From: Mansonella perstans | Lineage: Eukaryota > Nematoda > Chromadorea > Rhabditida > Onchocercidae | DNA length: 26,583 nt | Direction: 5' to 3' | NCBI GenBank assembly: GCA_037074765.1 | Contig: JBAMDO010000410.1 | Coordinates: 1 to 26,583, forward strand | Shown here: piece by piece, positions 1-9,149 of the stretch | Numbering within the stretch: the first letter of the stretch is position 1 | Layout of the letters: the number at the start of each line of letters is the position of its first letter | Translations under genes and position numbers: made by a program | Notes under the pieces: model-generated | Databases searched by the model: none | The model's input: the letters and a program-made list of their open reading frames with translations, nothing else | What the model was told of the DNA's origin: nothing

Positions 1-506
1 AGCGAGAAGTTCCTTACAATGTTCCGACGGTGTATAATTTTAGACAAAGAATTTATCAAACCATTTGTTTCATAAGCATTTTAATTTGAAACAATTGATG
101 CCAGGAAATTGCATTGAGTCTGAGAAATTTTTCCAACATATTTTTATAGTCAATTTCTAATGGTCAGATTGATAACGAATTTATTTGGTGATTAGCATTG
201 TTAGCGACCGACGTATTTTTACCATTTTTATTCTCTTATCTAAATACAGCCATACTTACATGTTTGTTGATATCATGCTATCCAATATAATTAAACATAA
301 TCCAATATAATCTAATGTAATTAAACATCTCTAAGATAATATTTATTGATGAAAACATCCATTGGAATTAAGGCTTATTGACTGAAAATGCACAATGTTA
401 AAGAAGACAGTTGTCTGACGCATATGACAGTGAAACGTTGAACGATGAGGAGATATGAACTAACAGTCTGATAGCCAAAATCAAATCAGCGTTATGGACT
501 TTCTTT
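1..506 (-). other. 3' UTR and downstream flank of peptide gene R-I
   Basis: No ORF is supported here. Read on the minus strand, the sequence follows the R-I stop codon and contains an AATAAA signal (342-347), giving a 3' UTR of roughly 165 nt. The same tract recurs nearly unchanged at 7806-8309, 10397-10890 and 22954-23457, so it is part of the duplicated unit. Around 275-335 it carries short degenerate copies of an ATTAAACATAATCC-like motif. Conservation of this non-coding tract between copies is visibly higher than that of the neighbouring exon 2. Confidence 0.7.
342..347 (-). terminator. Poly(A) signal AATAAA of R-I
   Basis: The plus-strand TTTATT reads AATAAA on the minus strand, about 160 nt after the R-I stop. 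The same hexamer sits at the same place in the other R genes. Confidence 0.55.
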
Positions 507-629
507 TCATCCCATTACTGCTCCTGGTCCTGGTCCTCCTCCTGGTGGTGCATTGCCCATACAATAAATGATGAAAATAAGGAACAGCAACAAATTTCGC
601 CACATTTGAATTGATAACAACTCCGACAT
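507..629 (-). CDS. R-I: small secreted Gly/Pro-rich peptide, intronless copy
   Basis: An uninterrupted 40-codon frame. Residues 1-23 (MSELLSIQMWRN, then a run of Leu/Ile/Phe ending IIYC) form a textbook signal peptide: a short polar start with Arg11 and an 11-12 residue hydrophobic core. The remaining product is only about 17 residues, MGNAPPGGGPGPGAVMG, ending in TGA. The start is fixed by the TTTCAG acceptor ending 3 bases before ATG, shared by all intact family members. Unlike its three R paralogues it has no intron: the exon 1 and exon 2 equivalents are contiguous and in frame. It is divergent from F-I across 1307 bp of shared upstream sequence. Secretion is inferred from the signal peptide; the function is unknown. 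I do not recognise the mature peptide as any named family. Confidence 0.72.
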   Translation of the reverse strand: MSELLSIQMWRNLLLFLIFIIYCMGNAPPGGGPGPGAVMG

Positions 630-870
630 ACTCTGAAATGAATTATGTTGCGGTTTCTATCGAATGTTAATATTTATGAATCCACTTTAAATTTGAATCA
701 TTTAAGAACTCCTCTTTGACGAGAGAATCATCAGAATTAAAAGAATAAAATTGCTTCAGAAGGTTGTTCCTAATTTCCTAATACCCACTGCTACTCTTAG
801 CATCTTTTACTATAATGCCTCTGAAATCATTTTAATATTTCAAGTATTTTACTCAATAACGAAAAGAGGA

Positions 871-958
871 ATGACAAACTATTAATGGTTCTTATCAAAA
901 CAAATCCCGCATTATATACTTCGATAACGGAAGCAGTGAATATTCTGGTATTATAGAC
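871..958 (+). pseudogene. Antisense relic of exon 1 in the R-I arm
   Basis: Read on the plus strand, opposite to R-I, ATGACAAACTATTAATGG resembles the family start (MTKLLMV versus MSKLLSV) but has lost one A in the oligo-A run, shifting the frame. Intact versions of the same relic are at 9060 (+), 12401 (-) and 25017 (-). It lies about 240 bp upstream of the R-I ATG. Homology to exon 1 is inferred from the shared start pattern and from chimeric gene F-V, which uses this version of the N-terminus. Confidence 0.4.
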
Positions 959-1428
959 ACATTCAAACGATTCGTATTTTTGTTCGGCAATCTTTTTTTT
1001 CGCTTTTGTTTATCAAATAGTGAAAGAATGAATTAAGATGGATCAAATGAAAGGGAATGATGAAAATAGTCGATAAAATCAGGTTTACTATAGTCATTTT
1101 ATCTTGCAATATTAAAAAAGTATCAACAATTTTTTATAAAAAGAAGAATTGTTATTTAATATAATTTACATTCTAAATTATTTTTCTTGAAACAAATTTC
1201 CCTGTCAAATTCTTTTTGTCAAAAAGTTTCGCAACAAAGCACATTGCATAGTGCATCAAAATTTTTGCTTGTCTTCAAAATTTAAGGAAGAAATAAAATT
1301 AAAATTGAAATTCTAAACGAACAGATTAAGGAGGGAGAATTTGACAGAAAATTTCCTTTCAAAGAACAGTGTACGGATGATTTAGAATGTAAATTATATT
1401 AAATCAAAATTCTTCTGCTTTATTTTGT

Positions 1429-1436
1429 TATAAAAG
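1429..1436 (+). promoter_or_regulatory. TATA box (TATAAAAG) of F-I arm
   Basis: A perfect TATAAAAG about 500 bp upstream of the F-I ATG, repeated at the equivalent place in all F arms. The long distance fits a trans-spliced outron or a 5' UTR intron ending at TTTCAG. The opposite arm has the weaker, self-complementary TTTTTATAAAAA (1131-1142). Confidence 0.45.
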
Positions 1437-1936
1437 ATGGCCGATGATTTGTTATCATTGAGAGATGAAATGATTAATGGTAAATCTTATTTTATCGCAT
1501 TCATCTATATCCTTCTTTTCTATTTATCCATCTCAATTCATTTTTTTGCCATTCAATAAACAAAAGCGGAAAAAAAAGAGGTTGTCGAAGAACAGAATTG
1601 TTAAACACGTAAACAATACCATACAAAATATATTCACTATTTCCGCCATCGAAGTACATAAAGCGTAATTTGTTTTGATGTGAACCATTAATAGTTTTGT
1701 CATTCTTTCATTCGTTATTGAGGAAAATAATTTGAGTATTTAATGATTTCAGAAATGTTACAGGAGCAATAGGTACTAGGATTAGAAGTTATTAGGAGTA
1801 ACCTTCTGAAGCAACTTTATCTTTCCAGTTCTGATGATTCTGTCATCAAAGCGAAATTCTTGAACAACACAAATTTAAAAACGGATTCATAAATGCTAAC
1901 GTGCGATAGAAACTGCAACATAATTCATTTCAGAGT

Positions 1937-2443
1937 ATGGCGGAGTTGTTATTAGTTCAGATGTGGCGAAATTTGTTGCTGTTCCTTATTTTCATCATTT
2001 ATTGTTGTCAACAAAGACCTCAACCACAAGTTGCTCAAGGTAAAAAGAAAATACCTCATTTATTTTTTAAAATAACTTATTATCACTAGCCTAACTGATT
2101 ATCACTTTTGATAAATTTAAACGGTCGTGATAGCCAAGCTCAATCATAATGCTGCTCTCTGTTACGAAGCGTTATACAGAGGAGCCTTATCAATTAATTC
2201 AGCTGCGTCGAATCATTCTTTTTGGCCTAGAATTTATGTTGCATTGGCAAATATTTTTAAAATATCAATAAAAATATTTTTTCATTGTTATTTTAGTGTT
2301 ATTTAATATGTTAAATGTTTTACATTGAATTTAACGAACAAATTGGGCGCCAAAATATTTCATTTTTTGTAATAGGTTAATTATATTGGATTATGTTTGT
2401 ATTATGCTGTGATTTAGCAGGAGGTCCAAATGCACTTCCCTAA
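1937..2443 (+). CDS. F-I: small secreted Gln/Pro-rich peptide (exons 1937-2039 and 2421-2443)
   Basis: Exon 1 encodes 34 codons: signal peptide MAELLLVQMWRN plus a Leu/Ile/Phe core ending IIYC, then CQQRPQPQVAQ. The donor is AAG|GTAAAA in phase 1. The intron (381 bp) ends in TTTAGCAG, a NAGNAG tandem acceptor; both choices stay in frame and differ by one Ala. Exon 2 is tiny, adding GGPNALP before TAA. The predicted product is 41 residues, with a mature part of about 18. The start is set by the TTTCAG-AGT context. Introns and 3' UTR match F-III and F-IV closely while exon 2 does not. Signal and splice sites are seen in the sequence; secretion is inferred and function is unknown. Intron retention would also leave a short open tail, diverged from the other F copies. 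Confidence 0.65.
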
Positions 2444-2932
2444 TCTGATTTTGGCTGTTGGACAGTTAGTTCACATCGTTGTACTCTTCGGCTCAACGTC
2501 ACGTACGCCAGGGCAACTGTCCTTCAAGATCTTGTGCAATTTTCTCTCAAGAAGACTTATTGCAATGGATATTTTCATTAATATATATTTTCTTAGATTT
2601 GTTTAATTTGATTAGATTGTATTGGGTTATGTTTAATGATATTGTTCTTGGATCATGTTTAATTTTTTTTAACATGATATCAATAAACGTGTACATAAGT
2701 ATAGTTGCGCAAACAGCCTTTAGTTTAAATTAATTTTTGTAAAAATTCAAAAAAAAAATTACTGCGGAACAAAAACTATTAAAGTAACTTCAAATTTGGT
2801 GAAAAAATGAAATATTTCATATAAGTTTCCATTACTTCATTCAGTTCTGAACAAATTAAAAAATTTCAAAAAAAATTTTTGCGGCAGAAAATTGAAGAAA
2901 ATACATTAAACATTATTCTCTCCGCATTTTGT
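2444..2932 (+). other. 3' UTR and downstream flank of F-I
   Basis: The start of the 3' UTR, CTGATTTTGGCTGTTGGACA, is shared with F-III and F-IV and, as CTGATTTGATTTTGGCT, with the R genes, showing common descent of both strands' genes. AATAAA is at 2682-2687. Sequence from about 2690 to 2930 is repeated at 26057-26300. The 84-residue frame at 2479-2733 is UTR read in another frame and is not conserved. Confidence 0.6.
2682..2687 (+). terminator. Poly(A) signal AATAAA of F-I
   Basis: AATAAA in TATCAATAAACGTG, about 240 nt after the F-I stop. The same context recurs after F-IV. Confidence 0.45.
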
Positions 2933-3382
2933 TATAAAAGATTGCTAATATTTTGTTGTAAGGTGGTTGAGATCCAATTTCATCGCATCGTTTGCATCAT
3001 TGCTTTTCTATTTATCCACTTTAATTTATTTCTTATTCAATAAACAAAAGCGAAAAAAAAAACAGATTGCTGAAAAACGGAATTACTTAATCCATCTACA
3101 ATACCAGGCAAATTGCATTCACTGCTTCCGTTGTCAAAGTATAGAAAGCACCATTTGTTTTGATATTAACCATTAATGCTTTCCTCATCTGTTTTTTATT
3201 GAAAAATCCTTGAAGTACTCCGTGACTTCAGGAATGCTACAAGTAGCCTTCTGAAGCAACCTTATCCTTTTAACTCTGACGATTCTGTCATCAAAGAGAA
3301 ATTCTTATATAATACAAATTTAACAATGAATTTCATAAATGCTAACATTCGATACAAACCACAACACAATTCATTTTGGAAT
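2933..3382 (+). promoter_or_regulatory. Degenerate promoter half-unit
   Basis: TATAAAAG at 2933-2940, then the A-rich AATAAACAAAAGCG block, an antisense exon-1 relic starting near 3189 (frame MRKALMVNIKTN on the minus strand), then the GATTCTGTCATCAAA tract that leads into exon 1 elsewhere. It is the same arm as in the complete pairs but clearly diverged, and it recurs at 26305-26583. It leads into a dead exon 1. Confidence 0.5.
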
Positions 3383-3445
3383 ATATCGAAGTCGCTATTA
3401 GTTCAAAAGGTGTGGAAATATTTGATTCAACAATTATGTATCCCA
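3383..3445 (+). pseudogene. Dead exon 1 of the peptide family
   Basis: ATATCGAAGTCGCTATTAG aligns with ATGTCGAAGTTGTTATCAG of F-II and F-III, so the start codon has become ATA. The upstream TTTCAG acceptor has decayed to TTTTGG, and the hydrophobic core is degraded after GTGTGGAAATA. No exon 2 is visible downstream. A second divergent subfamily of the array is therefore represented only by this remnant and by the window's right edge. Confidence 0.5.
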
Positions 3446-4183
3446 AGCACACGGGATTTCTTTAGTTATAGTTTAGATTTTTCCTATTTCAAAAATTTTC
3501 CGAAATTATTTCAATGCAACTAATTGTTGAATTCACCGATGACGATCATGGAAAATTTATTAGTAGGGTGACAGCAGCCATCAAGTACGTCTTGCCATAA
3601 TGTTTTGTTTCAATGCCCGTATAAAGAGCCTTTATAATTGATATGATTACTTTCGACGTTATGATTATCACCACTAATACTTATTACTTAATAAAATTGT
3701 CTGTTGTATAATATTAAGCTATTGAAGTGTAGGTTTTACTTGGATAATGAAACACTCAGTGTTTAGTGGTTGTAAGTAACAGTTCAAAATTTAAGAATCC
3801 ATTCCTTCAAAAGCTTCAATTTTGAGTCTGAAAAAACGCTAATACATTTGATTGAGAATTAAGCGTTGTGAAGATTAGTAAAATAATGCAAATTGACGTG
3901 ATGCTATTCCATTTCAAACATTTAAGTAAAAATCGATTGCTTAGAAATTCTGCGTGTAGTATCGAATATGCGTAAAATGTTATTGATTAGTGTAAAAATA
4001 TTTAATGTATGACATTATAAATACAGATAGTAGCTTTATTGAATTACTGGTTATTCTTCTTATGGATCAGGGAGTGCTCTTCGTCATTGCTTCCGTGACA
4101 TTTGTTTTCCATAAAAGAATTTCCAGCTGTATTCATCGGGAAATGTTCAGTATCTTCTTCGGTTCAATATTACGGATATTCGT
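3446..4183. other. Unassigned sequence
   Basis: I see no supported gene here. A 60-codon hydrophobic frame at 4005-4187 (MYDIINTDSSF onward) has no second copy in the window, no acceptor site and no recognisable domain. The stretch does not match the other units and looks like spacer between a dead half-unit and F-V. Confidence 0.4.
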
Positions 4184-4333
4184 TTGAAGTTTTTTTTTAC
4201 TGATCATCAGTCTGATGATTTCAGTTGCAGCCATACTGCCAAACGTAATGATTACCTTTCCTGGGAAGAATACATGGAAAAATATAAGGGAAAAATATTA
4301 CAAAGAAGTCACTCATTTTTCAATAAGAAAGGA

Positions 4334-4492
4334 ATGAGGAAAGTATTAATGGTTAATATCAAAACAAATTTATTGCTGCTCCTTATTTTCATCATTTATT
4401 GTGCTCAACAAAGACCTAATCCGATTCAACTACTTAATCAAAGTAAAATTCACAGAATAATGAAAAGACAAAGTTCACAAAAATTATCATGA
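4334..4492 (+). pseudogene. F-V: chimeric peptide-family gene cut off by an LTR
   Basis: The frame starts MRKVLMVNIKTN, which matches the antisense relic type (MRKALMVNIKTN near 3189, minus strand), and then switches to the family signal core LLLLLIFIIYCAQQRP. The tail before the donor is NPIQLLNQ, with a phase-1 donor CAA-A|GTAAAA at 4443. The expected intron continues to about 4854 and there meets element A, so no exon 2 follows. Read through the intron, the frame continues with SKIHRIMKRQSS and stops at 4492. A longer in-frame start at 4184 exists but lies in sequence of other origin. The product would still carry a strong signal sequence. It could be a live intron-retained gene, but a pseudogene is more likely. 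Confidence 0.5.
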
Positions 4493-4854
4493 AAAAATAT
4501 GAAAGGAAATAAATGAAAAGAAAATATATCATTTATTTTTTTAAAGTACCATATTATCACTAAGCTAACCCATTATCACTTTTGATAAATTTAAACGGTC
4601 GTGATAGTCAAGCTAAATCATAATGTTGCTCTCTGTTACGAAGCGTTATACAGAGGAGCCCTATAAATTAATTCAGCTGCGTCGAATCATTCTTTTTGGC
4701 CTAGAATTTATGTTGCATTAACAAATATTTTTAAAATATCAATAAAAATATTTTTTCATTGTTATTTTAGTGTTATTTAATATGCTAAATGTTTCACATT
4801 GAATTTAAGGAACAAATTGGACACCAAAATATTTCATTTTTTTGTAATAGGTTA
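4493..4854 (+). other. Truncated intron of F-V
   Basis: This matches the introns of F-I, F-III and F-IV (for example TTTAAACGGTCGTGATAG and AATATCAATAAAAATATT) but ends at GTAATAGGTTA, where the others continue ATTATATTGG to the 3' splice site. Element A begins exactly here. Confidence 0.6.
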
Positions 4855-5366
4855 TGTCGTGAAAGTTGTGTTGAGTTGAAGACGAGAGGCCGGGTTGTAT
4901 CAAATATTGTGAGCTCTAAGATGCGTTAGGACGAGAAGCCGGCTTGTAAACCTTTGAAGATATGGAATGAAAACGAACGAATGAATGAATGAATGAATGC
5001 AAGCGTGACTGAATTGAATTGAATTCAATTGCTTAATACAGCTGGGTTTATATATGCTAGAAATAGGAGTGGTTTACAACGGAAACTGTTAAGACCCAAT
5101 TACACATAAGTATCGTAATAAGATCTAATGCGAAGATTAGGATGAGAATTTGGATGAATATTCATGAAGTGATTGTTAGGAAAGGAATTTTCTGTATAAC
5201 CGGAACACAAAGATATGGGCAAAAAAATACATCTGGCATTTGATGGGAAATAAATCTAAGGAATGTAAATCAAACAAATAAATGAATGAGATAACTGATG
5301 AATCATGGAAAGCATTCCATTTTAATTTGTATAAAATTTAATTTAATTTTCGCGACTTTCGCGACA
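4855..5366 (-). mobile_element. 3' LTR of BEL/Pao element A
   Basis: A 512-bp LTR on the minus strand beginning TGTCGCGAAAGTCGCG and ending CTTTCACGACA, with terminal TG...CA. Its ends match those of element C (TGTCGCGAATTT ... CACGACA), but the body differs and carries a GAAT microsatellite. It lies immediately downstream of env and inside the F-V intron. The left flank is AGGTTA. No matching copy of that flank is found at another LTR edge, because the 5' end of this element is gone. Confidence 0.7.
4975..4999. repeat. GAAT tetranucleotide microsatellite in LTR A
   Basis: About five to six tandem GAAT units, followed at 5010-5030 by GAATTGAATTGAATTCAATT. It is absent from the LTRs of element C. 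Confidence 0.8.
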
Positions 5367-6738
5367 TTCCAGAGAGAGGGGGCTTGATGGGATTGAAGAA
5401 TGGATAATTGGATTATAAGATAAAGAAATATGACGATCGCAGGGAATTTGATCGTTATGTCCATTTAGAGGAACTTGGACTATTCTCATAGGAATGGATT
5501 CCATGTGTTTTGGATTTTTGTTACACAGAAAATGAAAAATGAAGCTAATCAATTTAAATTTCAATTCTACAACAATTATCACAATTAAAATTACAGAACT
5601 AAATACACCAATAGTGATGAGTTTCCAATGAGCTATTACGTGTGCTAGTTCTTCTATTGTCTCAGTAGTTTTCTCAAATTGTACTGTCAGTTGTTCAATT
5701 AACTCTTCTCCTTGCTGTTCTACTTCTGTCCAGAGAGACTCTGGTTTTGGTAGATTAGTTTTTAAGTTGATAATTTCATGTCTTTGAGCTAATATTTCTA
5801 GTTCTGCATTAATTCTTTTAATTTCGAATTTGCTAACTATGCCTACTTTGAATTCGACTCTTTTCCATTCAGACTTATTAACATTACAAGGTGCTATATA
5901 TAACTTATTATCAACTCTATTAGCTATAATATCACTTCTTTGGAGTAATAATTTAGCTGCTAAGGTTGGGTTACTAGTAGATAACCATTCTATTAGAAGT
6001 AATGAGTTATTTCTTTTCACAACTTCGTCGTTTCGTCTCAACTAATTGTTGCTTAAATTGTAAGTTTACAGCATCAAAAATGTATTAAAATTTAATATTC
6101 GCTGGATCAAATTTACTTGACTTATTTTCTTCTTCGTCGTTTAATTCCTTCATAATTAACTGATCCTTGGAATCTAAGTTCATTGTATTTTTTGATTGCC
6201 ATTGATCGACTCCTTCATCGATGATTATATCTCCATTCATGAGATGAGGGTTAGAAAATTTACAAGTCGTGTCTTGTACCTTCTCATTTTCCTTAAAAGT
6301 GAATGGTATTTGCAATTCCTCTATAATAACATGCTTCTCGTATATCTGGGCATTATATTTCCCAATTCTTTTATAAAGACATTTACTTGTTACTTGGGTA
6401 TTGTTCCATAGTATGATACTTGTTTCTAATACACATTTATCACTTTGTGTACTGCAGCGATTGGTATCATTAAGATCCGATAGTAATCCTTTACCATCGT
6501 AAAGGAGGAGTGATCCCTTTTCTAGTATGAAATTAGTGGTTGATTGACATCTTATTCCTAACCAACCGTATGAATATTGCATATTGTTGTTCGTTGTTCA
6601 TTTATTCTGCTTAATTCTTTTTAACGGTGATCCATTTAATTCCTTCTGATTGTGTAAAATTATGCATAAATGGGAAGATATAGCAGAAATGATAGTTTCG
6701 TCTGAAACGACTGACAAAGATAGTCGCAAAAAAGCCTT
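5343..6738 (-). pseudogene. Distal part of a retroelement env-like gene (element A)
   Basis: Two long minus-strand frames in series (6582-6085 and about 6041-5343) after a shared upstream tract. The upstream part has many Cys and N-glycosylation-type sequons (such as NNT and NDT). The downstream part has a heptad-like acidic helix (residues about 104-137 of the second frame) followed by a membrane segment (about 141-159) and a basic cytoplasmic tail. This is the layout of a retroviral-type envelope glycoprotein placed after pol. The final codons read into the LTR. Breaks seen: an in-frame TGA near 6596-6598, a stop at 6085 and a frame change near 6040-6060. The sequence ends abruptly at 6738. 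I cannot assign it to a specific glycoprotein class. Confidence 0.6.
6604..6738 (-). repeat. Env overlap segment, copy 1
   Basis: About 135 bp, from ATTCTGCTTAATTC to AAAAAAGCCTTA, occurs again at 13484-13618 in the same orientation with about five substitutions. It is the overlap between the two separated parts of the env-bearing element. Confidence 0.85.
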
Positions 6739-7805
6739 ATGTATGCCATGCAGAAATAAATGTAATATTGAATAAGATTGTGGGTTTAATTAAGAGTTCA
6801 ACAATTTATACTACCCTATTTGCATGCAATGAATATGCCAAACTTATTGTACAGATAAAGCTTTGTTTGAACGGAACACGTAAATCATTTGACAGAAGCT
6901 TCATAACACTGACTGGGACAAATGCTGCAAGTCAATGACTTAATTACTGATTTGTTCGATTTTTTTTATTTGTTTGATTATCATATGGTCTATTAATTCG
7001 ATTACGAATATTCTGAATCAAATTCTGAATATTCTGAATCAGTCTGGTATAAATGAAGTAGTGTTTCAAAGAGAGAAGCCGGAGAAAGTGAACACGATTG
7101 CATTAAAAAGATTGTTTGATATGGCGGAGTTATTCAATCACATTTTCGTTCATGGAGATCTTCATATCGTATAGATCACTCATTAAATTGCATTTCATGC
7201 GGCTAATGATTTTACTCTATTTTTAGTCCGTTTATTTAACTCATTTACTTAACATTATTCATTTGTTGTTGGATGGATGAGAAACAGCACCTTTCCAGCT
7301 GCTATTATTCCAAATCTTTTGAAGAAATAAGACTTTTCCTGCTCAAAGCGACGATTGGAGTACTTAGCAGAGAAGCCACTGCTTAAAGCAGAAATAAGTC
7401 GAAGTAGTCGGACAATAAAAATATTTCATTTAAATTGGGACAGTTTGCGACCAATTAAATGTTTTGAGGTGCCCTACCGGTAGTTCTGTTCAATTGATCT
7501 CATTGGTAATCCCGTATATATTACTACCCGTAGTTAATGCCTGCTTCTTCAATATGAGAAAAGTGTAGAGCGAAAAGAAAGCTGTCGAAGGATAATGTGA
7601 AAGGAATGATGACAAACAATGAAACTTTTGGGTAGATGCTAATCTTTATAGAGAAGATAAGTGGGTTTGGCTTACAACATTTTCACATGACCTTTGGGAA
7701 TTAGAAGATGAATGTTTTAATTTTTCTTGATGTTCGCACATATGGAGCTAAACATAAAGGTTGCACAAAGGTCACAATATTCTGACATAAATTGGTTTGG
7801 TTATA
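6738..7805. repeat. Duplicated spacer block M, copy 1
   Basis: A tract of about 1.07 kb, from TATGTATGCCATGCAG to TGGTTTGGTTATA, repeated at 21888-22953 with only scattered differences, and in both places leading into an R gene 3' flank. It contains short direct repeats of GAATATTCTGAATCA. The plus-strand frame at 6974-7174 (MIIIWSINSITNI onward) is present in both copies, but its C-terminal end differs between them and it has no recognisable domain, so I do not call it a gene. Confidence 0.75.
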
Positions 7806-8309
7806 AGCGAGAAGTTCCTTACAATGTGCCGACGGTGTATAATTTTAGACGAAAGATTTATCAAATCATTTTTTCATAAACATTTTAATTTGAAACAATT
7901 GATGCCAGGAAATTGCATTGAGTCTGAGAAATTCTTCCAACATATTTTTATAGTCAATTTCTAATGGTCAGATTGACAACGAATTTATTTGGTGATTAGC
8001 ATTGTTAGCGACCGACGTATTTTTACCATTTTTATTCTCTTATCTAAATACAGCCATACTTACATGTTTGTTGATATCATGCTATCCAATATGGTTAAAA
8101 ATAATCCAATATAATCTAATGTAATTAAACATTTCTACGATAATATTTATTGACGAAAACATCTATTGGAATTAAGGCTTATTCACTGAAAATGCACAAC
8201 AGTGTTGAAGAAGACAGTTTTTTGACGCATCTGACAATGGAACGTTGAAGATGAGGAGATGGTATGAACTATCAGTCTGATAGCCAAAATCAAATCAGCA
8301 TTATGGACT
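7806..8309 (-). other. 3' UTR and downstream flank of R-II
   Basis: Nearly identical to positions 1-506, starting AGCGAGAAGTTCCTTACAAT. The AATAAA signal (minus) is at 8146-8151, about 160 nt after the R-II stop. No gene is seen. Confidence 0.65.
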
Positions 8310-8814
8310 TTATTTTCGTCCCAGTCCTTGTCCTCCTGCTCCAGGTCCTCCTCCTAAATCGTAGCATAATATTTACAAACATAATCCAATATAATTAACC
8401 TCTTACAAGTAGGATAATACAAAATAAAATATGTTAATGCCCAATTTATTCCTTAAATTTAGCGTGAAATTAAAAATTTTCAATAAAGAGCCTGAAAAAT
8501 ACTGATCAATTAAACGTAAATTCTAAACTATGGTTATAATCGACGCAGCCGAATTGGATACCAAGACTTATCTGCATAATCCAAGACTTATCTGTATAAT
8601 CACGTAACAGAGAACACCCTTGTGATTTTGCTTAGCTATCACGACTGTTTACATTTATCAAAAGTGAAAATTAGGCGTTGTTTTCATAACTTGACATCCT
8701 TTTTGTGAACTTTTTCAACAGCTTACCCATGCCTGCATTGCGCATACAATGAATGATGAAAATAAGAAATAATAAAAAATTTCGCCACGTCTGAATTAAT
8801 AGCCACTTCGACAT
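8310..8814 (-). CDS. R-II: small secreted Gly-rich peptide (exons 8814-8727 and 8353-8310)
   Basis: Exon 1 (88 nt) gives MSKWLLIQTWRNF, a hydrophobic core ending IIHC, then MRNAGM. The donor is G|GTAAGC in phase 1. The 373-bp intron ends GATTTAG. Exon 2 adds GGGPGAGGQGLGRK and TAA. The predicted product is 43 residues, the last 20 or so being the mature part. In R-I, R-III and R-IV the stop is TGA two codons earlier; here that codon is CGA, so the basic end RK is a stop-loss extension. The TTTCAG acceptor sits 3 bases before ATG. The gene is divergent from F-II. Function is unknown; secretion is inferred. Confidence 0.65.
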
Positions 8815-9059
8815 ACTCTGAAATGAATTATGTTGCGTTTTCTATCGAATGTTAATATTTATGAATCCATTTTTTAATTTGAATCATTTAAGAACTCCTC
8901 TTTGACTATAGAATCATCAGAATTAGAAGAATAAGGTTGCTTCAGAAGGTTGTTCCTAATTTCCTAATACCCACTGCTACTCTTAGTATCTTTTGCTCCT
9001 ATGCTGCCTCTGAAATCACCATAACACATCAAGTATTTTACTCAATAACGAAAAGAGGA

Positions 9060-9149
9060 ATGACAAAACTATTAATGGTTCTTATCAAAACAAATCCCGT
9101 ATTATATACTTCGATAACGGAAGCAGTGAATATTCTGATATTATAGACA
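9060..9149 (+). pseudogene. Antisense relic of exon 1, open version
   Basis: Reads MTKLLMVLIKTNPVLY and onward to TAG, opposite in strand to R-II. The first residues parallel the live MSKLLSVQMWRN start. Equivalent relics in R-III (near 11607) and R-IV (near 24226) have lost the G of ATG. The upstream sequence lacks TTTCAG next to ATG, so expression by the family route is unlikely. A longer frame opens at 8937 but has no start context. Confidence 0.4.

Larger units (their letters stand above)
630..1936. promoter_or_regulatory. Shared divergent upstream region of pair I, a large imperfect palindrome
   Basis: The two arms are inverted copies of each other. A block ending ATTTACATTCTAAAT near 1177 pairs with ATTTAGAATGTAAAT near 1380-1394, and AATTTCCCTGTCAAATTC (from about 1195) pairs with GAATTTGACAGAAAATT (about 1339), placing the centre near 1280. 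Outward from it each arm has a TATA-like box, an AATAAACAAAAGCGG-type A-rich block, an antisense relic of exon 1, and finally TTTCAG-AGT-ATG. Short frames in here, such as 1477-1668, lie in the A-rich block and are not conserved as protein. The likely role is a bidirectional promoter plus outron or 5' UTR for R-I and F-I. Confidence 0.6.

Noticed and set aside
1477..1668. 63-codon frame rich in Phe/Ser/Ile then Lys
   Set aside because: Falls in the palindrome's A-rich block. The other three copies break the frame near the oligo-A run.
2967..3176. 69-codon frame with a hydrophobic start and a Lys-rich middle
   Set aside because: It lies in the A-rich promoter half-unit. The equivalent tract at 26338 onward has indels that change the frame, and there is no acceptor or start context.
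4005..4187. 60-codon hydrophobic frame
   Set aside because: Single copy in the window, no splice or start context and no recognisable motif.
8310..8330. Gly-Arg-Lys end of R-II as a neuropeptide amidation and cleavage signal
   Set aside because: Paralogues have TGA at this codon; CGA-AAA here is a simple stop-loss, so a conserved processing site is not supported.
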